A DNA stretch of 64,000 nucleotides, taken from Ctenosaura bakeri (taxonomy: Eukaryota > Chordata > Lepidosauria > Squamata > Iguanidae). Below the pieces are notes generated by a model. That model ran no database searches. It was not told the origin of the DNA and saw only the letters and a list, made by a program, of their open reading frames with translations. The position numbers and the translations under genes were made by a program. The stretch lies in NCBI GenBank assembly GCA_948474755.1, contig CAOLHI010002141.1, positions 186,001-250,000 on the forward strand, in the 5' to 3' direction. This document shows positions 34,201 to 49,200 of this stretch, one piece after another; position 1 is the first letter of the stretch; each line of letters starts with the position of its first letter.

Positions 34201-37200
34201 ATGACCACACTCAGCTTCTCCCCTTCTCTTCCTCTTTCATTTTCCCTTCTTGAAGACGTTGATAAAGATGTGTATGATAACAGGAGACATGAAGGGGTAG
34301 TCTCTTCCCAGCTGTCAACCTAACAGATCCTGCAGGATAGGATCAGCACTGGACCCAATGAAGTTCACTTCTTTTCCAGCATTCCATCACCAGCTTACAG
34401 CTATACATTCACAGATCCAACCACTGTATTTAATGGAAATCAGTGTGAGCCTCTGCTTGCCACCTCCTTCCCATCAAGAACCACACAGTGAGGAAGAAAG
34501 GGAGGGAAAGACTCTGCTAAGGCTGTACCGACATGGAAATGAATCATGTCTTCATACTAAGCAAAACTAAATCACCATTTTTCTTGAAGTGACATAGAAG
34601 CCTGCATATTCTGGCTCAACCTGGAAGCCTCCACCGGGTGACCTTGGGCAAGCCATTTTCCTCCAGCCTTAGAGGAAGGAAATGGCAAAACACCTCTGAA
34701 TAAATCCTACTGGGAAAACAATACAAGAGGGCCACCATAAGCTGGGAGGTTTGACTGGAAGGTACGTAACAGTGGTGTCAACAGATGTGCTCTTGCAATC
34801 TTCCCCAAACTGCTGCAGTCCGTAATTTCACAATGCAGCATAACTCCCCCCAACCAATATGGAAGTTATAGTACCAAACATCTGGAAGACACCAGAATGC
34901 GGAAGGTTCCACTATTTTATATACCAGTAAGATTCTATACCTACAGCAGCATCAAGGAAATGGACTGCTTTAATAGCAATTTCAGCTTAGTGAAATGGAT
35001 AAGAATCTTTTGATTCATTTTCTTATTTAAACATTTCAAAATATTTTACCAAGGTGATGGGTGTTTGATATCCCTGTGTCACCCTAAGTATCCTACGACA
35101 AGTTAATTTTACTCCAGTACTCAGTACCAGACTGTATAGCAGAAGAACACAGTCAAACTTATCATGATACCATAGTAAAATGTAAGCACTGTCAAAGCAC
35201 ATTAAGAAGCTGTTTTAGAATACTGATTCAAATTAAATGCTGTGAAACTTCGAAGGCTACGAAAAACTAAGAGCTTTTTAAAAATACTTTAAACAAAACG
35301 GCTTACCATCCTTGGCCGATTTTGTAATCAGCACTCCACAGTCAATGACTCGAACGTCAGCATACGGCCTACTGGCAGTATCAGTTTTCAGATTTTCTAT
35401 TTGTTCTATCACTTCAAAACCAGAAATAACCAGTCCAAAGACAACATGAACACTGCAGAAAGATAAGATAAGGAGAGTATGCTTGTTTATACAGAAGGAG
35501 GAGTTGCAACAAATGTCCACCTTACAGACAAAAAAATCAGTTTGTTTTTAACAAGAAAGATGGACTAAGATTATTTTCATACTCATGTATAAAATGCAGG
35601 ATCAAAATGTCATACCTTGGAATAGGTGATCATGTTTAACCTAAGATGTACACGGAGTTACATGTTATGCATTTGCACACATAAGTTATACTGCACACAC
35701 ACAACCCCCTCCAGCCTACTTAAAAAGAAATATTGTCATCAGATTTATAGGGGCAAGTTTGTTTCAGAGACCCTGAAACATCTTGAATATCAAGTTTTCC
35801 TTGTCCTTACGAGGATTTCCACTGTTTACTATTAGAAAACAGTTCTCTGATTGTATTTTCTTATCTATACTCCACCCTTTCATCAAAGCTGGGACTCAAG
35901 GTAGCTTCCTTATTTTTACAGGAGGGAAAAAAAAAAAACCCTGGCATTTTCTCAGGTACAAGTCAATCTGAAATTAACAGGACAAGGAAACTTTTCCCAG
36001 TCACTTGCTTTTAGCACATGCTTTTTACAGGGAACTCAAGATCAAAGTTAGGGTCATCTCACTCCTCCATCAGTGGGCCTATAATGTCCCAATTAAATGC
36101 TGTGAAGTGGTGACTGGTCGAAAGTCACTCAGGAAGCTTTCAGGGCTGAGCAGGGATCTGAACATGCTCCCCCTTCATTGTGCAGCTGCATCTACTTTGA
36201 AGTATATGTGCCCAGGAAAAGGGTTTCTACTTGAGTAAGCCCAAATCTTTCCAACATGCAAAAACATAAATAAAGATGTGGGTCTTACCCATCAAGATGA
36301 GGAGCAGGCTTTGTAGTTCTGTTTAACACCAACATGCATGAGAAGATGTTTTTTGGGGAAAAAAGCAGGTGTTCAGATGAGGAGGTAAAAAGGCAGAATG
36401 GTACATACAACAAAAAAATAAGGGGAGAAAAAAAATATAACAGTTAGTTTTGTACAGAAACCTTGGGTCCATACTAAATGAAAGGGTTGGATCACATTTT
36501 TAGTAAGTGATTGACATTACAACACAAAAGCCACACTTTTCACAGTTTTCTTTTCCCTTTAATCGAGATGAAATGCATGCAGTGCATATAAACAGATCAA
36601 CATTTTAGATTCATCATGGCAGGAACTGGACAAATTATAATGGATGTGCACATATTTCATTTATTGTAGACCGCACAGAACTGCAGTCTGGTTCTTGTAA
36701 CTATCTTAAGAATCACAATAAATTAGGTACTGCTAAAATTATTACCTCTATACATAATAAGCTTTTAACAGTCAAATCTATTATTCACAGAAATGTGTAA
36801 AATCAGTTTCTGCCAACTGACAGGTCTCTCACTAAGCTTCTGGTTTGTCAATCAATTCCAAATCATTTCATCAAAGAATGGTCTATAGATACTGATACAG
36901 AAAAGTAGTAGTTAAAAGTCTATGCTCAAATCATGTCACAAATCAACCTTCCCCAGTCCTGTGTCCCCTAGATGTTTTGTAGTACAACTCCCATTATCCC
37001 TGATGACAGGCTTTGTTGATTAAGAGTGATGGGGACTGTAATCTAAAACATCTGAGCGTACCAGAATAGAGGGAACTTGCAATCTCATAGCTCACTTTTT
37101 AGTCAAAATAAATACCATCAAGTTCAGTGGAATTTACTCTCATGTAAGGATGAATATAATGATGTATATAATTGAACCCTTAGAAACTTATTTGCATTGC

Positions 37201-40200
37201 TTGTAATATGATGGTCATGTATACTTTCTCCTACAATTTTGGTTATCTTTCCATACCTATAGGTTTCCAGTTTCTTTTTCAAACTCGTTTTACCAGCTGG
37301 AAGAACTAGACCGTCTTTAAAAGATTGTAAAACATTTTGGGGGAGCACATTAGAAACAATGAAATTACTTCCAAACTCATTTGCAGGAAGGCTCTGCTGA
37401 AATCACAAGAACTTCATCAGGATCTAATAAATTAATTCTACTCTTGAGTATTGTAACGTATGTACCTCTTTAGAAAGGCATCCTGTTTAAATTTGTTCCA
37501 GCAAATTCACTTTGTGTAATTAAACTTTAAGTTTATGGCTATCTAGACAGAAATGCTACCCTGGAAAATTGATTCATTCATACATGCTAAACATCTTTAG
37601 GTATACAACCTAACGACTATTTAGGGCTTGATGTTCCCTCAGTCTTCATTTATCAAAAGGGCAGTGTAATGATAAAACTCTAGGATGGAACTACCAGAGG
37701 TTATATAGGAAAAACTACAAACCAAATATAACACACTTGCCTCTTCCTTATATACTACACAGAGTACTGCTCTAGAATTTAAAATTGTTATGGAAGATCC
37801 TCTCTGGCACCTACTTAACATATGTTCCATTTGCCCATAAAAATCAACTATTCCTACAAATCTTGCCTCCATAAACCAGAATTATTAGGAGACCAGAGAT
37901 CTCGGCTGCACATTGTTTGACAGCCACATCAAAAATAAATGCTGGTTTAGAAGCCTTGGCTGAGTGGTGGCCGAGGAACTTGCCTGCCTTTCCACATAAA
38001 AGGGAGGTATGGAGTTTGCCCACCTGGTCATAGCCATTCCCTACACCAATTGAAGGCAACCAGGGCTCATTAGTCCTCTAGGAATCCTTAGAAGGTACCT
38101 ACTCCTCCCCAAAATAAAGAAAAAATGTTTTACACCTAAATATTTCTAGGGGGCATTTTATACCATGTTTTGGGTTTCAAAAAAGACAACACCTGGACCT
38201 AAGCTGGCCCAAGCAGAGTGCAGAATGAAGTGGAAATGCACCCCATACCCCCTAGTGGACATTTTGAAGAATTTGGGGACAAAAAAATTGTTTTTGAACC
38301 CTGAGGGACCTCCAAATATGCTTGAAATGCCCCCCCAACCACTAGAGTGCATTTGGGGGCATTCAGGAGCATTTTTTTTAAAAATTGACCTTCCAGGGGC
38401 CACAATGTGACTCGTGAGGGCTCCAAGATTGTAATGCCAGGTAGAAGTGGCACATTTAACGCAGTGAATGAAGGTATGCTTATTAAACCCTCAGTGAAAT
38501 AGGAACATAGGATTTTGTGCTGCTCAGATTTAAGACTGGGAAACAAAAATGCTCTGTTTCATTAGGTGTTCTGAAAGCCTAGGCAGTATCACACTTGAGG
38601 CATATGCTTAATTTTCACAGAAATAAACATACAGTACAGTGAACATTAAATACATGCTTAAGAGTTCCAAACACCAAAGAACATTCACAAACAATACCTG
38701 AGTGTGTGGAACCAAACATTACCTCGTCAGGAGTTGGTTCTTGTATAGTTAATACATTATATTGCAGAGGCTACAGCTGAGTTTAACTACATGGGCAACA
38801 CACAGCCAAAATAATCTATAAATAGATTTTTGGTAAAATGCACAAGCATTCCACTAGCGTAATTCCACAGTTGGGAGTTTTGGGACTTCAGCCCACACGT
38901 TCAAATGTTACCACAGCCATGAATGCCCTGAGAAACTAGTGGCATGTCCCTCACCCTTAGTTTTCATAACTATTAAATGGAAATAGTCCAGCAGAAGAGC
39001 TGTGAAGATTAATAAGACACATATTATAAAGCACTTGGCATACTTTAAACTACAGCAGATGCTACTGAAGAGAAAACTTTGATTAGAATTTCCAGCACAT
39101 TACCATCAAAGAGCAACTCCAAACACCAATTGAAATACTGAATGTTAACTGTCCATTACATCTCTGGAGATTTCTCCGTTAAAAAAAATCCACTTATTTT
39201 CATAGTTAATTTATGTTTATTACTCAACCATAAATATGTAAAAAAAAAATCAAAAGTCATTGAGGGAGACAAAGTGAACAGTACCACTGAGCAGCTGAAG
39301 CAGCAAATATTGTATTCTGTGCCCTGCTTTTCTGTCTGTATTTTATGCATTCAGTAAACATGAAACTTTGTATTTGAACAATGTTCAATACAGGTGGTAG
39401 ATGGTTTTGACAACACTCAATGTATTTTCCACTACTATTTTTGTTCCAGAGGAAGTCTATTGTATGAATGGAGTAACAACACAAGATGGTGTCTACCCCA
39501 TCCCTCCATTATTCAAAGTTGTACAATTTCCTCCTAAATGAAGAGTTACTTAGAAAATGTTGCTTCTGTAGCCCTTGAAAGAGCTCTCCCAGGAAAATAA
39601 CTGGTTTTCTACAAGTTATGGATAAATTCAATACAGTTTTATGAAACAGCACCTTAAATTTTCCAAGTTGAGAGAATGAGGCTAGACTGTATTTATGGTT
39701 TAAAAACAGTGCTGTCATAAAGGGGCCCTCTCTCTCAGAGCTGGAAGAATTTCACCACCACAAGATTTAATGCACATAAGAGCAGAAAAAGACAAGAAAG
39801 ACAGAAAGGAAGAGAGAAGAGAAAGAACACAGCCTTAGAGGAATGAGACATTACCTTTGGAGCGCACGATGTAACACTGTTTCTGTAAATTTTACACAAA
39901 AATGGCAAGAAATAAATTGTAGTACAATTCCAAACAAATCTGAGTCTATGTTTAATACAAAATTTAAACTTTTGCAAGTGAATGCAGCTTTCAAAGTGTA
40001 TTCAATATCAAGGACATTTTAAACACAGGGCTCTAAATTTTCTTTATGTTCATATATTTGGAAAACAGCAAACGCAAGATTATACCAGTAAATAGATATC
40101 CTCTACTACAACAAAAGCATCCTGTTAGAAACTGCCTGGAGCAGCACTTATGCCCTCCCACATGTTTTTTTTTCCCCCTAAAAGGATGCAAGTGCACATC

Positions 40201-43200
40201 TATGAAGAGTTCCATACATGTGATTTGTCAAATGTGCATGACTTTGGACTGCACAGGACATCATGCCACTATATTCCATTGTGGGAGATTTCTTAAAGAA
40301 CAATCATCTAATAATGAATGCCGAAAGCATAAACCCCATATTGCTACTGTTAGCTTAAGTACATTCATTTTGGAATCTTTCCCTCCCCCAGGGAAAAAAG
40401 GGTCACAAATACTACAGTCAGCAGGCTATCTGTCCAGACTTTTAGACCACATCCAAAAGTCAGACAAAGACATGAAGACAGCATTACCCTCTCTAATCTT
40501 AATGTACCAGATTATGACAGGCAAGAAAGTCAGTAACTGATGATCTAACCCAAAACTATGTCAACAGATTAAAACTAATGCATGGTGGTTATACCAATTT
40601 TGCAATTTCTGTACTCCTAGCGTGGCAAAAATGTACACGATTGTGAAGTTTTAGTTATACTGCAGGCATTGCTATTTTTCCTTTCCATTCACTACAGCTA
40701 ACCAACTAAACATGTGAAAACCTCTGGCCATTTACTGTACTACTTTTTTTGTGTGAAATCACAGACATACTGGCTAAAGCTTTATTTCAATAGATTCGAA
40801 GTTGTTCCTGTTAAGTTAAACCTACGCACAGACTTTGGATAAATTTTAGACATTAAGAGATACTTTACAATGTAAGTAGATTAATTAATTAGTCCTTTAT
40901 TAGTGACGGGAAGAAAGTTATGAAAAGAGTTCCACAGAAAAACCATATAAGTTTAAGTTAACCACTAAAGAAATGAAGAACTATACACAAACCATCTTTG
41001 AATCACAAGACTGCATACACATCCCTGCTTTTCTTAATAAAATTTTCCCCAAAAGTTAGCTTGAAAACAGGGAAAAACCCTCAAAGTTAAAGAATGCTCC
41101 TCCCCTCCTGTACTCTGTCCTGTTAGCTTAGTTCTGTTATCCAGAAATCTGACATTCCCTTCCTTGTCCTCCTCCTCCTCCACAAACTGGACTTTAGAAA
41201 AAGATGTAGACTTGTCCCAAACTTTTACAATGGCCCAAGAACAAAACCTGGGCTGCTTTTAAGAACATGCTATGTGCTTGTTCATCCAATCTCAGATTCT
41301 CATTGTTGCTCTGCCCCTTCAAGCCATTTCCAACTTTGGGTGAGCTTATCACAGGATTTTCTTGGCAAGATTTGGTCAGAGGGTGGTTGCCGTTGCCTTT
41401 CTCTGAGGCTTAGAGAGTGTGACTCGCCTGAAGTCACTCAGTGGGTTTCCACAGCTGAGAAGAGATTCGAACCCTGGTCTCCAGAGTTGTTCAAACCACT
41501 ACACCACACTAGCTTCCAGGAGACACGGTATTTGTAGACATGAAGGAAGGGGGATAATTACATTATAGCCCTCCCTTCATGTTCACGGGTTTGACTTTGG
41601 CAAATTTAATTAGTCATGTGCACATGTGCCTCCCCCATTTTCCTCCTCCCACTCCCATGCATTTTGCCCTGGTGCGGAGAACTCACACCAAGGCAGAAGA
41701 GAAGGGAATTGGGAGGCAAAGCTTGGGTAAGTTCTCTGTGCCAGGGTAAAATGCATAAGAATGGGAGGGGAAGCTCTGGGGGGGGAGGAAGGCTCATGTA
41801 CGCCTCCCCGCACCACTAAATACCTTCTGTTTTGCAAGGGAATGGGAAGGGGAGAGCCCTGGAAGGGAATGAGAGGAGAAGCAGGGGGAGTTATTCATGG
41901 TTTTTCCACCTTCGCAAGGGTTCTGTGACCCGAACCTTTGCAAAAATGTAGGGGCCACTGTACTTTAAATCCGTTGACTGCTAATGGTACAAGCAACATC
42001 AAATGACTAATGGTAGCTTTTAACTACCTTCATCTACCATTAACTACTGTTTAAAGGTGTCTACTTCAAAAGCTATACGGCTGGTCAAGCTAATCAATTT
42101 CAGGTATCTCAAGGACTTGCATGAACCCAGATGGATTTTCTAACACCTCACCCTGCAACAGTAAACCTTCCTTCGAGCTACATCACAAAATTATTTTTGG
42201 AAGTCTACTCCATAGCCCGTCCTTTGGGCAGACAGAACTGGCTGCACGATGCTGTGGGACCTGGCCAACACACTTAAAAATGTTATTTCCAACCTGATCA
42301 GAAATACTGCAGTTCAGTCTCAGAGACTTAAACGTTCCTATGGGATTGATACGTACACATTTTTACAGAACATTAGCCAAGATCATAACACTCCAAGACA
42401 TGAGCAAAAAAATGCTACCATTCACTGAGAACTGGCTGGTTTTTTTCATTGTCATCTCAGCCCCTTCACGCTATCAACTTCCCTGAAACTTGGGGAACAA
42501 ATTCTGAGAAATGAATGAGCAAAGAACTATGAAAACCTTCTTGGTGCAGTCATCTGAATTTTAGTCCCTGTTTGTTTCTGATCTCTCTTAACGAAGACAA
42601 AGCTACAAAAGCTTTATGAACTTCAACTTCCACCTCAACTTGTCTTGGACTCATGATACAAACAAGAACTCTGTTGTTAGACTGCTATCTGTGTGTTCAA
42701 AGTTCCAAGTGTGTTCTCCATCATTGCTAGGCAACTGAAGCCCCCTGATGTTTTTGCACTGCAATTCAAATGATCTTTCATCATTGGATAGGAATGGTGG
42801 AAACTGGAGGCCAAAATACAGCTGGAGGTCCAAAGTTGTCCACTACTGACCTACACAATCCAGTCCATTCATACGGTAGAGCAGAGATTCTGGTCTGGGT
42901 GTAGTGTTAAACTACATTATATTATGAATGCCAAACAGGTCTTCAACTTAGGTGTTTTTCCCACTTTCTTGTGTGAAACAGCAAGGAATCTGGAAGCTTT
43001 CAATCTCATTTTAGATTAACCAGAGCTTCTGTGTAAACAAATCCAAATAGTGGTTAAACTTAACTATGATTAGTGGAAACAAGCCATAAGCATATGATTC
43101 TGGTTTTATTTGCACTACCTATTATTCACAGCGAAATAGCTTAGGGTTCACATTTACAGATTTCTCTCTCATCTCCTCATGACTAATCAGGTGAAGGAGC

Positions 43201-46200
43201 TGAGCAGGGTGTACCTGAAGCCAGGACAAGCCTAGGCTCATTCTCATTACACCAAACTATGCAACACAAACTATGTTCAAATGTTTGGTCCAGGTACAGC
43301 CATTCCTTGCATGCTTTCCCACAAATAAAATAATCTATGCAGAGATAAACCTCAAATCACAAGCCAGATATGGCCCATAAAGGTCCCCATTCAGTTGGTG
43401 GAGGCACTTTTTGAATTTCACCATTGAGGAGATCCCTCTCTACAGAAAGGGCATAGTTTTGCTGAACGGAGAGGGATCAGACAGAGGGACTTGGGGAACA
43501 GATGAAATTCAGCCCTCACTGAGGGGAGTGGACAGGCAGCAGTCTTGGCTAGAATCCTGATGTTTAGTCCCAGCTAGAGTAAAGCCATTAAACCAACTTT
43601 TGATGAGTCAACACATCTAACTGATTAAGTGGGTCTACTCAAGCTGGGACTACCAGTAAGATACCGTTTCTAATCTTCAGGCTGGACACAGAAACCAATC
43701 CCTAAAGTATTCTGTACGAGGCTCTGAACTGTTCTATACAATATTAACCAAGCTTACAGCAAGAAAATATTTGGTAGGACTATCTTGTCCCAAATGAGAT
43801 CTCTTCTTTATGATTCTATGATCTACCAAATGATTTCCACATTTATTAGATGTAGGGTGTCAGAGTGAACAGATCCAGGTTCTGACTAAACACATATGGC
43901 CCTCTAACTGATAACGCATCATCAACTGAAGGACCACAGCTAATCTTCCTATTTATAGTTTTTTTTAATATTAGAGGTCATAGTGTTAATATCCCTGAAT
44001 TTTATTTGGGGTGGCGGTGGTACATAATGTTATGAATTTCCTGCCTGAAAACCTCAAGGATGGATACGTGGGTGTTTCTCTTGTATCCTTATTTCTCACT
44101 ATTTTGTATTTGCTATTATCGCTGGTATCACAGTTAACGTTATAGACATAAAGGAGGTGTGAACAGATGAAGCACACAGCAGCTACTTCACTGTTTCTTA
44201 GCAACAACTGCTGGCAAAGAGCATAAAAACAACAAGACAAATTACCATTTAAAATATTGATTAGTGGTCTGGAGTGAGAAGACACAACAATCCTGTGTCT
44301 GTGGACTGCAGAATAGCTGCAGTGACTCTAAGTGGCATAGGTACTCTATTCTCATCTGCCACTGTTGCCTCTGTGGCCAAGACACATGCTTCAGATATGT
44401 GACTCTACCGACCTACTGGGTATTGGATAACCCCAGCCATCTCACCTGCAACCAGACTGTACCCGTCCTTCCCAGGGTCCCCAAAGGTTCCAGTGCACTT
44501 AGTTCCAGAACACTCAAGTGCTACTTCAGAAGTCAACTGTCCAGTAAAACTGCAACACTCTCCAAAGCAGAGGTGGATGGAAGAGATAATCAGAAAGAAA
44601 TTCTGCATCTTGTCATTTGTGTACCAAGCTTCATTCATTGCCTTGAAAGCTATGCTGCCTCCCGCTAACCACTTCCAGTTCAAATCAGAAGTATGAACCC
44701 TCCAAGCATGCTCAATCTGCTGCTGACTTGGCACATGTTAAACAGTTCTATCAGTGTAGAACATGCTCACTTTATTTCAACTGCCGACTTTTTCACTATA
44801 CGTTTCAGGTTATAGTTCTAGAAATATGAGAGACACTGATATTACTTTCTATATTCAGTGTACTTCCGATATTCAGCAAATTTCCAGGTGTATGTCTACA
44901 CAAGATCACTTTCCCCTGAACTGTGGCAGTAGGATGAATTATTTAATCCTATTATTGCATAGCTTTTTACAAAATCGAGCCAACTGTTTAAACTCTATAG
45001 CATTACCTTTAAAATTAAAACCTAGGCTATAAGATGCAGTCCACCAAGAGCCTGTCCTATTAATCCAATTGTGACTCGTATCCTGTAATGTAATGTCAAA
45101 GAAACTTTAGAGCCCATTAGTAGCCTCTTGAACAATGTACTTTCTCAGTTGCAGCAGTTGTTATTTCTCTTGTTCAGATAAGCTTAAAAATGGAAAAGTG
45201 TGAGCAGAGAAGAATGCAGCAAGGATAATGAACCAACTGTTTTTATTCATTACTGAAGATATGATTAATGCCAGTCTGGTTTCAAAAGAAGTCACTTTTC
45301 TGTTAGTTACACTAGACAAGAGAATTCACTACAAGCCTGCATCTCTTTTCCTAAGGAAGTATGAAGATAAACAGATTACCAATTCTCCCACTTATGTTTA
45401 TACTTACTTTCCATTTTTGGGACATTCTTTAGGAAGCAACCTAAATATGCCTCTTATCTGAACTTATTTGATCACAGTAAAGATCGCTCATCAGACAGAA
45501 ATAGTCCAGTCCTTCCGGACAACATATTTCTTTAGCAAGGCAGTGAAGCGCCATTCATTCTCATCCACTAAGAAAGATGGCAAAGTTTGCAAATATTTGA
45601 CTAAGGAAATTGAGGCTAAAATTTAAAAGAAAAACTTAGAAAAACACATCAATGAAAAACACAGCAGAACTTCAAACTCACTTCTCTGAAACACAATACC
45701 ACAGTGACTAAAGCATACATTTTTGTAAAATGCTAATTATGGAAGGTATTTAGCACAAAATAGGGGCTATATTGGAACACACTAATAAAATCAAGCAGAA
45801 TGACTGGAAGACAGTTAGTGACCTTCAGCCTAGCAAGTATCTAACATTTATAATACACTTCTGAATCTCAAATTAATTTTGTAATCAAACCTCTGAAGTG
45901 TGCTACTTAGTAATTAAATGTATTAGTTGAAAACTTGTCAAGATACTCAAACTGTACACAGAAACTTTTTTTTTATTATTTATGTACTTTGTTGTAAAAT
46001 GAAAGCCTTTATGATACATTTTGGACTTTGGCACTCCTGCTATCTATGTTGGCATGCGGGGAATAACTTTACCGATGTGGATTGCTCCTCTATGCCACCC
46101 AGAGAATGGAAGGCTTTATGATAAACCCCTGATACAGCATCTTAAACAAAAGGACCCTTTGCGGGGGAAAATCTTTCCTGCTGTTTGCAAATCAAGTCTG

Positions 46201-49200
46201 GTCAATATGATCTAGTACAATATGATATACCATAAAATCCTCACAATTTGCAAGCCCTCTTCAGAAGTTTCTCTCCATGCACTCAGTGAACATGTGGAAT
46301 GTGAACACTCTTACCAGCTCTCAATATCTATACATTGAGAGGTCTTCAAGAAGACAGTGCTTGTATAGATATCAATACATAAACTCCACCTTTCAAACCT
46401 TCACCAAATGCATGAAGGTCAATAGGCCAGATATGGCAAAGAAGAAACAATGCTGGGATGTGTTCACTGAATTCACGGGGAAAACTTCTGTAAAGGGCTT
46501 CCTCATTGCCATGAGCTGAAATGGGATACAATTTTCACCTCATTTTAAAAGTAAGATTCTAAAAACACAATCTCTTCTAATATTTTTTTATATTCTTAAG
46601 ATTTCAAGTAAAGCCAATTACTTCAGACCAAACATTCTACCCACAAAATCTAAGCTTTTTCTCTTATTAGTGGGGAGGGGGGGCAAATAAGAGGACATTA
46701 TGCTTTGCTTTAAGGTTGATTTCAGCAATACCATCTTTCTCATGAACAGCGCTTCTCCACTGGAAAAAATTCAACTCTCAATTTACATCTACTTACATGA
46801 AAAACTGGGAACCATTGGTATGTTTCCCTCTGTTTGCCATTGACAAAAGAAATGCCCGATCATGTTTCAAAATGAAGTTCTCATCTGTTTAAAAAAAGAA
46901 AAGAAGAAAGAAGCTAGTTAGTTTCTGTGAGTTTACACACTTCAAAAATATCACTAACGAACTCAAAGGAATTACCCAACTTTTCATTAGAGAAATTTAA
47001 ACGTAAAAAGGAACCCATACTATTAAAACAGGAATATGTTTGGACAAACAAATCAGCACCTACTAAAATAATACTACAAAGTGCTAATTGAAAAATAAAA
47101 TAAAATTTTTATAAAGCAGACCATAGGTCCATCTAGCTCAGTTTCATCTGTTTTGAGACAAAACTTCCCCTCCTAAGACTTCAAGCAGAGAATTTCACAT
47201 CTTGTTGTTCAAAAGATTTATCTACAACTCGATTTTGTACAGATTGTACACAGTGCCAGAGAACTATGGTACAGGTTGGGGAAAAATAAAGCAGCAACTT
47301 GCAAGATGCCTGCCACAAGCTAGAGCTGTACCAGCAGGCAGTTAACGCCCACTTATTCCCAGCAAAAGAGACCACATCACTGGCTGGTTGAGATTTATTA
47401 AGTTCTCTGCACTCTAAGACACTCATGAGGTACTAGTCTATTGCCAGCAGAGAAAAATAGTGCAGTAATTTCCCCAGTGATCTATATACTATTAATCGCT
47501 ATTCCAAAAGGCTGACTTGAACAGGCATAGCCGGACTGGAATCATGTTATAAAACCTGTTTTAAACACGGGGATGGACCCAGATTTAGTCACACATAGAG
47601 TAGGTGCATTGATATACAGTCTCCACACAGTCTCCATTTTTGCAAGGGTTAGGGGCACAAGACCTCTGCGAAAGTGGAAAAAGTGTGAATAAAAGTAAAA
47701 ATCATGAATGCTTTTTTTAAAAACCTGAGAACACTTGTCTAGGAATTTCTTGGTATTCCAGCATGATTCTATGGTCAACTTCTTGTGGAAGTGAGACACA
47801 GAATCAGACTGGAAGACCTACAGATTTCTAGAGAGAATGCATTTTTTTCTGCAGCAGCATCCAATACAGTAAGAAATGTTAATAAATAAATAAATAAGTA
47901 AGTAAATAAAATACAACAACCAGCAAATAATTGAATCTGCAAATGCTGAACCCATAAAAGTAGAGGGCTGACTATAAATGTCACTTAGGCTATGCTTAAT
48001 GGAGTCTCACTGACATAAAGGGCTGCTGTTGGCACAACTAGACCTAGACTCGTTCCAGTATGTTCATCACGTACACATATTCATTCTCCCACCCATCCAC
48101 CCCCTTACACACTTCAAAAGTCACTCTAACAGCGATCAGCATCTTAGGCCTACAACGGTGTTTTTCCCTAACTGAAAACAATATTCAAAAACAAAGGAGA
48201 AAGAAGCATGTTCTCATTTAAGCATACGATTGAACAGCTTAAATTTTCTGAAGTAAAATGTTAGGTTGGCAATGAGTATAGAGATACTTAGCAAAACTAA
48301 TTTTAGTCAGGAAAATAGATTTCATATGTGCATAGTCATGGCAATTATGGATAGTAAAGGAACAGAACCAGAATATTTGTACTTACCTATAACAACATCT
48401 TAAAAAGAAAGAACCAAAAACCTTTAGAAAATGGGTTTGCCACCAGGCTACCAGTATCTGCTGACACCTAACTTTATTAACAGCTCTTAGAACATAATTC
48501 TTGAACCATGCATCAAACTGAAGACAAATGAATATTGAACACTATAACTGCATCCAAAGACTTTCCTTATAGGTTTGCCACCAATACTGTCAGAATGGAT
48601 CAATAACTGTTCTAAAAACCAATGACTGATCGTATGAAACTTTTAAAAGAGTTTAATTCACAAATATTGTATACAACATACCTTAATTTATCCCATTCTA
48701 TGGCAAGTACATGCTGAAAAATATTTTGAGAATTCAGTACCCATACAAACCTTGAAAGAGTAGGACTGGGGGAAAGGGAAGACTTAAAGACTTTTTAGCA
48801 ATAATTATTTGGAATCCAATTATTTTGTTATTGAAAGAGAAAATTGCCTTAGAGCTTCTCAAACAACCTATGGGCTTCTCTCCAAGCTACATTTACCCAG
48901 CCACAAATTCGTTATCAGTGGTCCATATATTAGGAAGGGTGCAGGGGAACAATTTGAATTTGTGTTGAGTTTTTGTCTCTTACCTTTTCATTTTGCAAAA
49001 GACCACATTCTCTATAAACAAAAGAATATGTTGACAGTTTTAGGCAGGAAGATAGGAGTTGTCATGAATCAAGTTGCCTAGCCTCCATGCTGCAGTCATG
49101 TTTAACCACTACATTAGCCGCAATAAATTTTGACCATTAACGCTAATATTACAATGTATGTATTTAAAACACATGCACATAGATAATATCCATGCAATGT

